Assembly: GCF_006716115.1 (NCBI RefSeq)
Contig: NZ_VFOO01000001.1
Span: 434,001-498,000, forward strand
DNA length: 64,000 nucleotides
From: Subtercola boreus
GTDB lineage: Bacteria > Actinomycetota > Actinomycetes > Actinomycetales > Microbacteriaceae
Reading direction: 5' to 3'
The notes beneath the pieces are model-generated. The model worked only from the letters and a program-made list of their open reading frames with translations, made no database searches and was not told the origin of the DNA. The translations under genes and the position numbers were made by a program. Below, piece by piece: positions 8,060-17,810 of the stretch. How positions within the stretch are numbered: position 1 is the stretch's first letter; each line of letters starts with the position of its first letter.

Positions 8060-8708
8060 CGTCGTGCTCGATCAGTGCGGCCGTCTGTTCGAGGCCCGGC
8101 AGGGCACGGCGGAGCTCTGCCACTCCGGCGAAGAGGCCAGCATTCTCCCGCCTCAGCAGGGCGGCGTCGACGGTGTGCGCGAGGGCCGAGGTCAGATCGA
8201 CGCCGAGGTTCACGATGCTGGCCCGGATGACCGTGCTGAGGGTGAGTGCGGCGACCGCCACATCGGTGCGGAGCGCCGGGGTGCCGAGCCGGGAGAGGTT
8301 GGCCAGCAGCGGGGCGAAGCCCACCGCGGTGCGGCCGAGGTCGAAGGCGGAGGCGGCAGCCGAGAGACTCGCCTGCACGATGGCGGACGAGCGCTCGGCG
8401 CCCTCCTCGATCCGGAATGCTGTGGCGAAACCCTTCGACGCGGCGGCGTCGGCGTCCGCCAGCGCCGGCGCACGTCGCTGGAGGGCGTGGGCTTCGGCGG
8501 CGATCCCGGCCACGCGGTCGGCGGCCTCCGCCGGCGTTCCCGGTTCGGCGGTGGCGCCGTATCCCGCGACCATCGAAGCGAGGCCGGCCGCGATGCCGAG
8601 GAGCACCGCGGACGCGGCCCCGCCACCCGGGTTCGGGATCGGCGCGGCGAGGGAGTCGAGCCAGGTGCTCACGGTCTGGCCGGCAGTGCTGGTAAATTCG
8701 GAGTCCAC
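8046..8708 (-). CDS. Cyclodeaminase/cyclohydrolase family protein (FTCD_C/FchA)
   Basis: A 220-residue helical protein of the formiminotransferase-cyclodeaminase C-terminal family. The family hallmark PIPNPGGGAASA is at 23-34, followed by Ala-rich helices. Members either release ammonia from formimino-THF or hydrolyse methenyl-THF (FchA); no formiminotransferase domain is present here. Both reactions use folate C1 units, which fits the MTHFR-like neighbours. It is convergent with the amidohydrolase (14-bp overlap) and divergent from the XRE regulator. The GTG start has no Shine-Dalgarno; a TATCCT hexamer lies 6 nt upstream, so the mRNA may be leaderless. Confidence 0.83.
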   Translation of the reverse strand: MDSEFTSTAGQTVSTWLDSLAAPIPNPGGGAASAVLLGIAAGLASMVAGYGATAEPGTPAEAADRVAGIAAEAHALQRRAPALADADAAASKGFATAFRIEEGAERSSAIVQASLSAAASAFDLGRTAVGFAPLLANLSRLGTPALRTDVAVAALTLSTVIRASIVNLGVDLTSALAHTVDAALLRRENAGLFAGVAELRRALPGLEQTAALIEHDVTRF

Positions 8709-8714
8709 GCTTCA

Positions 8715-8746
8715 AGGATAATTGTTGATGACACTGCAAAGTTGCA
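8715..8746 (-). promoter_or_regulatory. Divergent promoter with TGCAA-AG-TTGCA palindrome
   Basis: The perfect palindrome TGCAAAGTTGCA (8735-8746) lies in the 77-bp gap between the cyclodeaminase-family gene (minus) and the XRE-cupin gene (plus). On the minus strand TATCCT (plus 8715-8720) lies 6 nt from the GTG, a leaderless -10 arrangement. The palindrome is placed to control both genes and is a candidate operator for the adjacent XRE-cupin protein. Confidence 0.45.
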
Positions 8747-8785
8747 CGGGGCTGCTGACCGGCGGAACAGGGAAGGTGGGTCTCG

Positions 8786-9370
8786 ATGAGCATCGTCAAC
8801 GATCATGAACTGCGGCTCGGCCGCATCATCCACGACCGGCGGAAAGACCGGGGACTCCGACTCGTGCAGGTGGCGGAGGCGACCGGCCTCTCGCACTCGT
8901 TCCTCAGCCAGCTCGAGCGGGGCAAGACGCGCGCGAGCATGCGCTCCCTGTTCGCGATCGCGAACGCCCTCGACACGACGCAGGAGGAGCTCCTGGCAGC
9001 GAGCTCTCTGCCGGGCGACGATGACAGCCATGGCGCACCGAGTGCCCAGCTGGCCGCCGAGAGCCCGCAGCGGCGGGGTGCAGAACCGTCCGCGCGTCTC
9101 CTGATGCATGCCGGTTCGGCGATCGATGTGACCGAGTTCATCGACCTGCCCACCGAGCACGGGGCGTTCTTCCAGCATCCCCGCCCCGAGCTGATCTACG
9201 TGGTGCGCGGGCAGGTCGAGTTCCAGATGCGCCAGCAGGAGAACTCTCCCGTCACGTCGATGATGCTCCAGGAACGCAACTCCGTGCTGTGCCCCGGCAA
9301 CTTTCTGCACCGCTACCGTTCGGTCGGCACGGCCCAGACGGTGGCGCTGATGATCCACTACGACGGCTGA
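8786..9370 (+). CDS. XRE-family regulator with C-terminal cupin
   Basis: A 194-residue transcription regulator. Residues about 8-65 form an XRE/HTH_3 domain (LGRIIHDRRKDRGLRLVQVA, then the recognition region GLSHSFLSQLERGK). The C-terminal half is a small-molecule-binding cupin (HPRPELIYVVRGQVEF and CPGNFLHRY). Such proteins usually sense a metabolite of the pathway they control. GGAAGG (8771-8776) precedes ATG by 9 nt. It is divergent from the cyclodeaminase-family gene, and the palindrome between them is its likely site. Confidence 0.9.
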   Translation: MSIVNDHELRLGRIIHDRRKDRGLRLVQVAEATGLSHSFLSQLERGKTRASMRSLFAIANALDTTQEELLAASSLPGDDDSHGAPSAQLAAESPQRRGAEPSARLLMHAGSAIDVTEFIDLPTEHGAFFQHPRPELIYVVRGQVEFQMRQQENSPVTSMMLQERNSVLCPGNFLHRYRSVGTAQTVALMIHYDG

Positions 9371-9380
9371 GCGGAAACCT

Positions 9381-9442
9381 GCTCGTCACACAGGGGAAAT
9401 CTGACTGACAATCTGGGCGTTAGTGTAATCAATACTTACATT
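9381..9442 (+). promoter_or_regulatory. Promoter blocks shared with the NMT1 importer
   Basis: GCTCGTCACACAGG (9381-9394) matches 1826-1839 at 13 of 14 bases. TACTTACATT (9433-9442) is the exact reverse complement of AATGTAAGTA at 1885-1894. Inside the second block, TGTAA (9424-9428) and TTACA (9436-9440) form an inverted repeat with 7-bp spacer. Blocks are 52 bp apart here and 59 bp apart upstream of the importer. I infer that one regulator acts on both promoters. Confidence 0.5.
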
Positions 9443-9461
9443 ATTGATCGGAAAGACAGTC

Positions 9462-10760
9462 ATGCCCCTCGACGTTCTCCTGGCCGACCTCCGTGCGATC
9501 GTCGGTGAGAAGGGAATCCGCACCAGCCTGGCCGCCCGCCAGCGGGCCTCGGTCGACGAGGCGGCGATGTCGCCCCTCCTCGCGTCCCGGCTGCCCCTCG
9601 GGCTCGCCGATGTCGTGGTGCTCCCCGCCACAATCGGTGAAGCGCAGGCTGCGGTTGCGCTGGCCGTCGCGCACGGGGTTCCGCTCACCGCGCGGGGTAA
9701 GGGGACCGGCAACTACGGCCAGGCGATTCCGGCGTTCGGCGGGATCGTGCTCGACCTGACGAGGCTCCGCACCGTCCTCGACGTGGGGGAGGGGATGATC
9801 GTGGCGGAGGCGGGCGCCAGGATGATCGATCTCGAGCTCCGCGCCCGCGACCACGATCAGCAGCTGTGGATCTTCCCGTCGACCGTGCAGAGCACTCTCG
9901 GCGGGTTCCTCGCCGGAGGTTCCGCCGGCACCGGAACGATCCAGCACGGAAACACCCGCCAGGGCTTCGTGGTCTCGCTCGACGTGCTGCTTGCGACAGA
10001 GGGTGCACCGCTCGTGCACGTCGAGGGCGGGGCGTGCAACGACTATCTGCACAGCTTCGGCGTCACCGGCATCATCGTGCGGGCCACCGTGCGGCTCGAA
10101 CCGGTGGCCGACTGGACGGCGGTGTACGCGAGCTTCGCCGACCTCGGTGAGGCCACCCGTGCCCTCCGCGCGGCGGGAGCCGTGCGGCCGGCGCCCCGGC
10201 TCGTCTCCGTCGACGATGCCGGGATCGTCGCAGCGCTCCCGGCCGACGAAGCGCTGCCGACCGGCCGGGCGAGCCTCCGTGTGGTCGCCGAACGGAGCAC
10301 CGTCGCGGAGGTCGAAGCGATCATCCGCTCGGGCGGAGGCCGTGTCGAGGCGGTGCGCGACGGGTTCCGGAGCGCCCTCGAGCTCAGCCTGCTGTCGTAC
10401 AACCATCCGAGCTGGTGGCTCATCCGGTCGGCTCCCGGCCGGATCTTCCACCTTGAGATCTTCGGCGAGGAACTCGTCGACCGCCCGCACGAGATCCAGG
10501 CCGCGCTGCCCGGCGGACGGCTGCACGTCGAGGTCGGCCACTCGTTCACGTTCGGGGCCATCAATGCCGACTATGACGACGAGACCAGCATCACGTCTGC
10601 GCTCGAGGTGCTCACCGCGCTCGGAATCGCGACCCACAACAACCACGAGTGGTTCATCGACCAGCGGGTCGACGAATTGCGGTCGATCGCCCGGCGCACC
10701 GATCCGCAGGGCCTCCTCAATCCGGGGAAGTTCGCCGGGCCCTCACCCAGACAGCGGTAA
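9462..10760 (+). CDS. FAD-binding (VAO/PCMH-type) oxidoreductase
   Basis: A 432-residue flavoprotein of the FAD_binding_4 group (GlcD, vanillyl-alcohol oxidase relatives). The FAD domain spans about 35-215: VLPATIGEAQAAVALA, then the pyrophosphate loop ARGKGTGNYGQ, GGFLAGGSAGTG and FGVTGIIVRATVRLEP. The C-terminus ends with NPGKF, common in this family. No iron-sulfur Cys cluster is present, so it is not the GlcF-fused type. ATG at 9462 has GGAAAG 6 nt upstream, preferred over TTG at 9444. It probably oxidises an alpha-hydroxy acid, alcohol or amine intermediate; which one cannot be told. Confidence 0.85.
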   Translation: MPLDVLLADLRAIVGEKGIRTSLAARQRASVDEAAMSPLLASRLPLGLADVVVLPATIGEAQAAVALAVAHGVPLTARGKGTGNYGQAIPAFGGIVLDLTRLRTVLDVGEGMIVAEAGARMIDLELRARDHDQQLWIFPSTVQSTLGGFLAGGSAGTGTIQHGNTRQGFVVSLDVLLATEGAPLVHVEGGACNDYLHSFGVTGIIVRATVRLEPVADWTAVYASFADLGEATRALRAAGAVRPAPRLVSVDDAGIVAALPADEALPTGRASLRVVAERSTVAEVEAIIRSGGGRVEAVRDGFRSALELSLLSYNHPSWWLIRSAPGRIFHLEIFGEELVDRPHEIQAALPGGRLHVEVGHSFTFGAINADYDDETSITSALEVLTALGIATHNNHEWFIDQRVDELRSIARRTDPQGLLNPGKFAGPSPRQR

Positions 10761-10843
10761 CAGGCTGTTCACAGAGGGTGACCTCGCCCGCAAAATGCGT
10801 CGCCTAGGGTGTGAGCAACCCGAGTTCGGCTGGAGCCCATCAC

Positions 10844-11692
10844 ATGCCCCGAGACATGCCCCGAGACAGGAGAGACGACTCCGAACTGATCGAGGCCATC
10901 GGGCGCGCCCGCGCCGGCAGCGAGTCGCGCATCCGCGAACTGCTGCAGAGCTCACCGCGGCGGGCCCACACGCTGCTTCGGGCGAGCATCCGGCGTGGAC
11001 TCCTCGGCGACACCGACCAGGTCGAGGAGAACGAGCTCGTTCTCTCGATGATGATGAGCCGCAACAGCATCCGGAGCGCCCTGGCGATGCTCGGCAACGA
11101 GGGGCTGATCCGCCGGCGCCAGCGCATCGGCACGAACGTGGTGGGCTCGATCTTCGAGCTTCCGCTGTTGTCGCTGCTGCCGACCCAGGGATGGCAGGTC
11201 GCGTCGGAGACCCTCGAGCATCCGAGTTCCATCCGGATGGAGTCGAAGCTCGTCGAACAGTCCGTGGTCATCGCCCACGAGCACGTTCGCTCACGGCTCG
11301 GGATCGACACCGACCGGGTGATGATGCGCGAGGACATCGTGAGCATCGACGGCATGCCCGTCGGGGTGATCGTGGGGTACTACGCGATCGTGGAGCAGCT
11401 TGCGAGCGGCGAGATCAGCGACACCGCCGAGTACCTCGACCAGCTCCGTCGGCGGCCGACGACCCAGTACGAGGCGACGGTCGAGGCCGTGAACTCCGAC
11501 GAGCGCACGGCGAAACTGCTGGAGATCAAGGAGGGGGCGGCGATCCTGACCCGCGAGACCCTCATCCGTGATGCCGACGGCACCGCGCTGATGATCGCGT
11601 ACGGGCACTACCGCGGCGACCGGGTCGCTCTCTGGGCGGAAGACAAGCGCGTGATCGCCATGAAGCCCGCCGAGGACAGCGCCGCAGCCTGA
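10844..11692 (+). CDS. GntR-family regulator with UTRA domain
   Basis: A regulator of about 282 residues. The winged helix is centred on SRNSIRSALAMLGNEGLIRRRQ, and the C-terminal UTRA effector domain runs from about residue 110, with a late YGHYRGDRVALWAE. The HTH region begins unusually far in, with a 40-residue polar lead. Starts at GTG 10811, ATG 10844 and ATG 10856 are all open; GGAG at 10832-10834 favours 10844. It sits between the FAD oxidoreductase and the Dpp-type operon and probably controls one or both. Confidence 0.85.
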   Translation: MPRDMPRDRRDDSELIEAIGRARAGSESRIRELLQSSPRRAHTLLRASIRRGLLGDTDQVEENELVLSMMMSRNSIRSALAMLGNEGLIRRRQRIGTNVVGSIFELPLLSLLPTQGWQVASETLEHPSSIRMESKLVEQSVVIAHEHVRSRLGIDTDRVMMREDIVSIDGMPVGVIVGYYAIVEQLASGEISDTAEYLDQLRRRPTTQYEATVEAVNSDERTAKLLEIKEGAAILTRETLIRDADGTALMIAYGHYRGDRVALWAEDKRVIAMKPAEDSAAA

Positions 11693-11764
11693 TGCCAACC
11701 GGCGAATAGCGCGGTCGTCCTCGTAGAGGTGCCGATCAGAAGCGCTTTTGTCCATTTGTGAACG

Positions 11765-11791
11765 CCGCGCAATCTAAAGATAACCGCGCGG
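11765..11791 (+). promoter_or_regulatory. Nested inverted repeat upstream of Dpp-type operon
   Basis: CCGCGC (11765-11770) and GCGCGG (11786-11791) flank an inner palindrome ATCT-AA-AGAT (11772-11781). The site lies in the 190-bp gap between the GntR gene and the peptide-type importer, 92 bp before its GTG. It may be the GntR operator or part of the operon promoter. Nothing else in this gap stood out. Confidence 0.35.
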
Positions 11792-11882
11792 ATGCGGGAC
11801 CGAAATGTGACTTCGCTCTAATGGTTCATGGGCACCAGCAGGACGCCCGCTCCCATCCCCCCCAAACGACGAAGGGACAGAC

Positions 11883-12800
11883 GTGGCTCGATTCATCGGT
11901 CGCCGGCTCATCCAGGGCCTTGTGACGGTCTTCGGCGTCGTGACGGTCGCATTCTTCCTCGTGCGCCTCAGCGGCAATCCGGCGGCGCTCCTCCTCGGCC
12001 CCGAAGCGTCACCGGCCGACATCGAGAAGCTCAGCGCCACGCTCGGCTTCACCGCGCCCCTGCCGGTGCAGTACTTCAGCTTTCTGGCCGCGCTGGCGCA
12101 GGGTGATCTCGGGATGTCGCTCCGGCAGAACCTGCCGGCCCTCGACCTGGTGATGATGCGGTTGCCGGCGACGCTCGAGCTCGCGCTGAGCTCCTTCGTG
12201 CTCGGGATCGTGCTCGCGTTCGTCGTCGTGCTGGCGATGCAGCTGCTCGCCTCATCCCGGCTCCGGAGCGCCGTGCTGTGGCTCGCCAGCGCCCGTCAGG
12301 CCGTCCCCTCCTTCTGGCTCGGGATCATCCTGGTGATCGTGTTCGCCGTCGAGCTCGGCCTGCTGCCGGCCCTCGGCAACAACACGCCGCAGTCGATCAT
12401 CCTGCCGGCGATCACGATCGCGACCCTCGAACTGGCGCTCTACATCCGGCTGCTCGACACCGGGTTCGGGGAGCAGCACCGGCAGGACTACGTGCGGACG
12501 GCCTACGCGAAGGGACAGCGGCGGAGCGTCGTCATCCTGAAGCACATGCTGCCGAACGCACTGCTGCCCGTGATCACGGTCGCGGGGCTCAACCTCGGCG
12601 CACTGCTGGGGGGCACGGTCGTCGTCGAGCTGGTCTTCAACTGGCCCGGCATCGGACAGCTCCTGATCGCGTCGATCAGCCAGCGCGACTACGCGGTGGT
12701 GCAGGCGGCCATCCTCGTCATCGCCCTCTTCTTCGTCGTCGTGAACTTCGGTGTCGACCTTCTGTACGGTGTGCTCGACCCGAGAGTGAGGCTCCGCTGA
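11883..12800 (+). CDS. Dpp/Opp-type ABC permease (DppB-like)
   Basis: A 305-residue inner-membrane permease of the peptide/nickel importer class, about six helices. The N-terminal FIGRRLIQGLVTVFGVVTVAFFLVR is the typical DppB opening helix. The EAA loop is YVRTAYAKGQRRSVVILKHMLPN and the end LLYGVLDPRVRL is family-typical. GTG at 11883 follows GAAGGGA (11871-11877) by 5 nt. The stop overlaps the DppC-like start (ATGA). It pairs with the DppC-like protein to form the channel. Confidence 0.9.
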   Translation: MARFIGRRLIQGLVTVFGVVTVAFFLVRLSGNPAALLLGPEASPADIEKLSATLGFTAPLPVQYFSFLAALAQGDLGMSLRQNLPALDLVMMRLPATLELALSSFVLGIVLAFVVVLAMQLLASSRLRSAVLWLASARQAVPSFWLGIILVIVFAVELGLLPALGNNTPQSIILPAITIATLELALYIRLLDTGFGEQHRQDYVRTAYAKGQRRSVVILKHMLPNALLPVITVAGLNLGALLGGTVVVELVFNWPGIGQLLIASISQRDYAVVQAAILVIALFFVVVNFGVDLLYGVLDPRVRLR

Positions 12801-13725
12801 TGACCCAGACCGAAGACGCAACGAGCCTGGCCGGGCGGGTCGGCAATCCCTTCCCGCGGGGCCTCCGGCCCGGCACCACGCCCCGAACGAAACGCCGCGG
12901 GGCCGCCTGGCAGAAGTCGACACCATCGTTCTACGTCGCTGTCGGCATGGTCGCGATCGTGCTGCTCGTGATCGTGATCGTGCCCCTCCTGCCGATCTTC
13001 GATCCGACGTCGCAGGATCTGAAGCTGCGCTTCCTCGATCCGTTCACCGACCCCGCCCACCTGCTCGGAACCGACGCCCTCGGGCGTGACATGCTCTCCC
13101 GGCTCGCGCTGGCCGGGAGGGTGTCGCTCAGCATCGCGGTGCCGGCGGTCGTGCTCAATCTCATCATCGGAGTGACACTGGGGCTGCTCGCCGGGTATTT
13201 CGGCGGCAAGCTCGACAACGTGATCTCGGCCCTGGCCGACATCCAACTCGCCATTCCGATCATGCTGCTGCTGATCGCGGTCGTCTCCGCCCTCGGCCCG
13301 TCGGAGATCACCTTGATCGTCGTCATCGGTGTCGCGAACTGGGTGGGCTACGCCCGGGTCTCGCGGGCGACCGCCTGGTCCCTCCGTGAGCGGGAGTTCA
13401 TCTGGGCGCCGAAGACCCACGGGGCGTCCGAGGCCTGGATCCTCCGGAAGCATCTTGTGCCGAACGTGATCCCGGCCCTCGCTGTTCTCGTGCCGTTCGA
13501 CATCGGCATCATCGTGCTTCTTGAGGCCGCCCTCTCGTTCCTCGGCCTCGGCATCCAGGCGCCGACCCCGAGCTGGGGCGGCATGATCAAAGACGGCCAG
13601 GCGTACCTCCGTGACGATCCGATGATCACGATCTTCCCCGGCATCATGCTCTTCATGCTCGTTGCCGGCCTGCAGTTCATCAGCCAGCGCTTCACCGGCG
13701 ACCGGCAGCCCGATCGGAGTGGCTC

Positions 13726-13729
<4 letters not shown>
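12800..13729 (+). CDS. Dpp/Opp-type ABC permease (DppC-like)
   Basis: A 309-residue permease. A 45-residue cytosolic N-terminus precedes the first helix (FYVAVGMVAIVLLVIVIVPL). The family hallmark LLGTDALGRDMLSRL is present, as is the EAA-like loop with VLRKHLVPNVIP-type sequence (WILRKHLVPNVIPAL). ATG at 12800 overlaps the upstream TGA, and its own stop overlaps the ATPase start, so the three subunits are made in a coupled way. Confidence 0.9.
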
Positions 13730-15423
<1,694 letters not shown>

Positions 15424-15528
15424 CGGCAGCACCTCCTCTCTCCAGCGCAGCCGGGTCGCCGAGCGGCCCTCTTCGAGCGAACCCGCTCTGCGCTGTCTTC
15501 GTCAACCCCAGAAAGGATCCACCTCCCT

Positions 15529-17070
15529 ATGTTCACTCGAACAAAACGCTTCGCCGCCATCGCGGTGACGGCCGGTGTCATCATCGCCCTGACCGCCTGC
15601 AGCGCGGGCTCCTCGTCAGACTCTGCGACGAGCTTTCCCGAGCACGCAGACTCCATCACCGTCGCCCAGCCGGCAGATCTCAAGACCCCGGATCCGGTCA
15701 TCGACAACGGGCTGCTCAGCCTGAACATCTTCCACGCGGTCTTCGACCAGCTCACCGAGGTCGACGGATCGGGTGGACTGCAGCCCCGGCTCGCCACCTC
15801 GTGGGAGGCCAGCGCCGACGCCAAGACCTGGAGCTTCACCCTCAACAGCGCGGCGAAGTTCTCCGACGGCACGCCCGTGACCGCCGACGACGTCATCTTC
15901 AGCTTCCAGACCGTGATCGACACCTCGACGTCGCTGAACCACATCTACACGAACAACATCGAGAGCATGACGTCGACCGGCGCGGACAACGTCACATTCA
16001 CCCTCAAGTCGGCTGACGCCAACTTCACCCGGATCGTCTACTACATCTCGATCGTGCCGAAGGCCGTCTACACCGCACTCGGCGCCGAAGGGTTCGCCAA
16101 GGCCCCGATTGGCTCCGGCCCCTACACCTTCGTCAGCTGGACACCCGGTGTGTCGACCGTGCTGAAGAAGAACCCCGATGCCTGGGGCGCCCAGGGGACC
16201 ATCACCGACGTCACCATCGTGCCGGTCGCCGATTCCGAAGCGCGGGTCAACGGCCTGCTCTCCGGTTCGATCGACCTCACCGCCATCGCGCCGTCGCAGG
16301 TCGACACCGTGAAGAACGCCGGCTCCGGCTACTCCGAGGTCAGTGCGCAGAGCAACCAGCTCGTCTACCTCGGCATGAACACCCTCACCGGCCCGCTCGC
16401 GAACGCCGACCTCCGCGAGGCCATCAGCATGGGCATCGACCGCGCCACGCTCATCGACACCCTGCTCGGCGGCAACGGCACGGTCGCGACTGCGGCCTCC
16501 GTCACTCCCGACGTGAACGGGTACGACGACAGCCTCGCTCCGCTGCCGTTCGATGTCGACAAGGCCAAGGCGCTGGTCGCGTCATCCGGTTACGACGGCA
16601 GCCCGATCGTGTTCAACTACCAGACCGACGGCAACGTTCCGATGACGAACGAGATGGCGCAGTCGATCGCCGCCCAGCTCGCCGACATCGGCGTGAACGT
16701 CACGCTCACCGGTGGGGACATCGCGAGCTTCACCCTGCTCTGGACCTCGAAGCAGCTCCAGGGTCTCTACCTCTACCAGTTCTCCCCGTCGATGATGGAT
16801 GCGGCCACGACGCTGAACTATCTCTACGGCCCCACCGGGTACGCGCTCTTCTCCGACCCCGACCTGAACGCGCTGATCGTCGAAGCAGGCACCACGGTCG
16901 ATCCGGATGCCCGCAACGCCGTCATCGCGAAGATCTGGGCCATCAACGCCGAGAAGAACTACATCGCGAACGTCGACTACTCGGTGGGCACCTACGGGTT
17001 GTCGTCGCAGCTGGACTGGACGCCGCGGGCCGACGGCCAGGTCGACTTCCGCACCGCTTCCTGGAAATAA
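15529..17070 (+). CDS. Peptide/nickel-type (SBP_bac_5) binding lipoprotein
   Basis: A 513-residue extracellular binding protein of family 5. The signal ends in lipobox LTAC (Cys24). Family-5 features follow: LKTPDPVIDNGL, LATSWEASADAKTWSFTLN and FSDGTPVTADDVIFSFQ. GAAAGGA (15511-15517) precedes ATG. It is the last transport gene of the operon and is followed by a strong hairpin before the flavin reductase. The family also binds non-peptide ligands, and the catabolic genes downstream make a xenobiotic-like or sulfur/nitrogen compound plausible. Confidence 0.92.
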   Translation: MFTRTKRFAAIAVTAGVIIALTACSAGSSSDSATSFPEHADSITVAQPADLKTPDPVIDNGLLSLNIFHAVFDQLTEVDGSGGLQPRLATSWEASADAKTWSFTLNSAAKFSDGTPVTADDVIFSFQTVIDTSTSLNHIYTNNIESMTSTGADNVTFTLKSADANFTRIVYYISIVPKAVYTALGAEGFAKAPIGSGPYTFVSWTPGVSTVLKKNPDAWGAQGTITDVTIVPVADSEARVNGLLSGSIDLTAIAPSQVDTVKNAGSGYSEVSAQSNQLVYLGMNTLTGPLANADLREAISMGIDRATLIDTLLGGNGTVATAASVTPDVNGYDDSLAPLPFDVDKAKALVASSGYDGSPIVFNYQTDGNVPMTNEMAQSIAAQLADIGVNVTLTGGDIASFTLLWTSKQLQGLYLYQFSPSMMDAATTLNYLYGPTGYALFSDPDLNALIVEAGTTVDPDARNAVIAKIWAINAEKNYIANVDYSVGTYGLSSQLDWTPRADGQVDFRTASWK

Positions 17071-17078
17071 GTGATCAC

Positions 17079-17105
17079 GGCGGGCGCCCTGAACGGGCGT
17101 CCGCC
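17079..17105 (+). terminator. Intercistronic hairpin after binding-protein gene
   Basis: GGCGGGCGCCC (17079-17089) and GGGCGTCCGCC (17095-17105) pair over 11 bp with one G-U and a 5-nt loop, 9 nt after the binding-protein stop. There is no T-tract, so it is more likely a partial terminator or an mRNA 3'-end stabiliser than a full stop. It would separate high binding-protein expression from the flavin reductase-monooxygenase genes. Confidence 0.6.
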
Positions 17106-17126
17106 CCCAGTGAGGCACGCCTCCAA

Positions 17127-17810
17127 GTGAAGGAACTCGACTTGTACTTAGCAGACGACACCGGATCGAACTTCGATTTCATCTGGATGATCAAGAACTC
17201 CGTCGTGCCGCGCCCCATCGCCTGGGTGCAGACCCAGAATGCGGCGGGGCGCGGCAACCTCGCACCGTACAGCTACTTCAACCTCGTCTCGATGGACCCG
17301 CCGACCCTGATGATCTCGTTCGTCGGCCAGAAGGACAGCTACGACAACATCAAGGAGACCGGAGAGTTCGTCGTCAACATGGTGAGTGAGGGCCTCGCCG
17401 AGGTCGAGACGGCCAGCGCCGCCATCCTCCCCGCAGAAGTCGACGAGATCGCCCTGCTGGGCCTTGCGACGATCCCCTCGACCCGGGTCGCCCCGCCCCG
17501 GCTCGCCGTGGCGAAGGTGGCGCTCGAATGCGTCTTCCTCAGCGAGATCGAGGTGTACGACACCCGCGTCATCATCGGGCAGGTGCTCGGCATCCACGCC
17601 GACGACGACATCCTCGACGAGTCGGGGCGGGTCGACGTGCTGAAGTACCGGCCCGTCGGCCGTCTCGGCGGCTCGCTCTACACCACCGTCACCAACCAGT
17701 ACCGGCATGTCGTGCCGGGCGCCACCCCGGAGTGGATCGGCGCCCAGCCCGGAGGCGAAGCAGCCCTTGTGGCGCTCGGCGCCTCAGAACCTCAGAAGGA
17801 GAACCACTAA
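17127..17810 (+). CDS. Flavin reductase (DIM6/NTAB family)
   Basis: A protein of up to 227 residues of the FMN-binding split-barrel flavin reductase family. It shows PRPIAWVQTQ, LAPYSYFNLVS and the FVVNMV segment of this family. It should supply reduced FMN to the two LLM monooxygenases immediately downstream. The start is uncertain: GTG at 17127, or TTG at 17142, which has AAGGAA 6 nt upstream. Its stop overlaps the next start (TAATG). Confidence 0.88.
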   Translation: MKELDLYLADDTGSNFDFIWMIKNSVVPRPIAWVQTQNAAGRGNLAPYSYFNLVSMDPPTLMISFVGQKDSYDNIKETGEFVVNMVSEGLAEVETASAAILPAEVDEIALLGLATIPSTRVAPPRLAVAKVALECVFLSEIEVYDTRVIIGQVLGIHADDDILDESGRVDVLKYRPVGRLGGSLYTTVTNQYRHVVPGATPEWIGAQPGGEAALVALGASEPQKENH

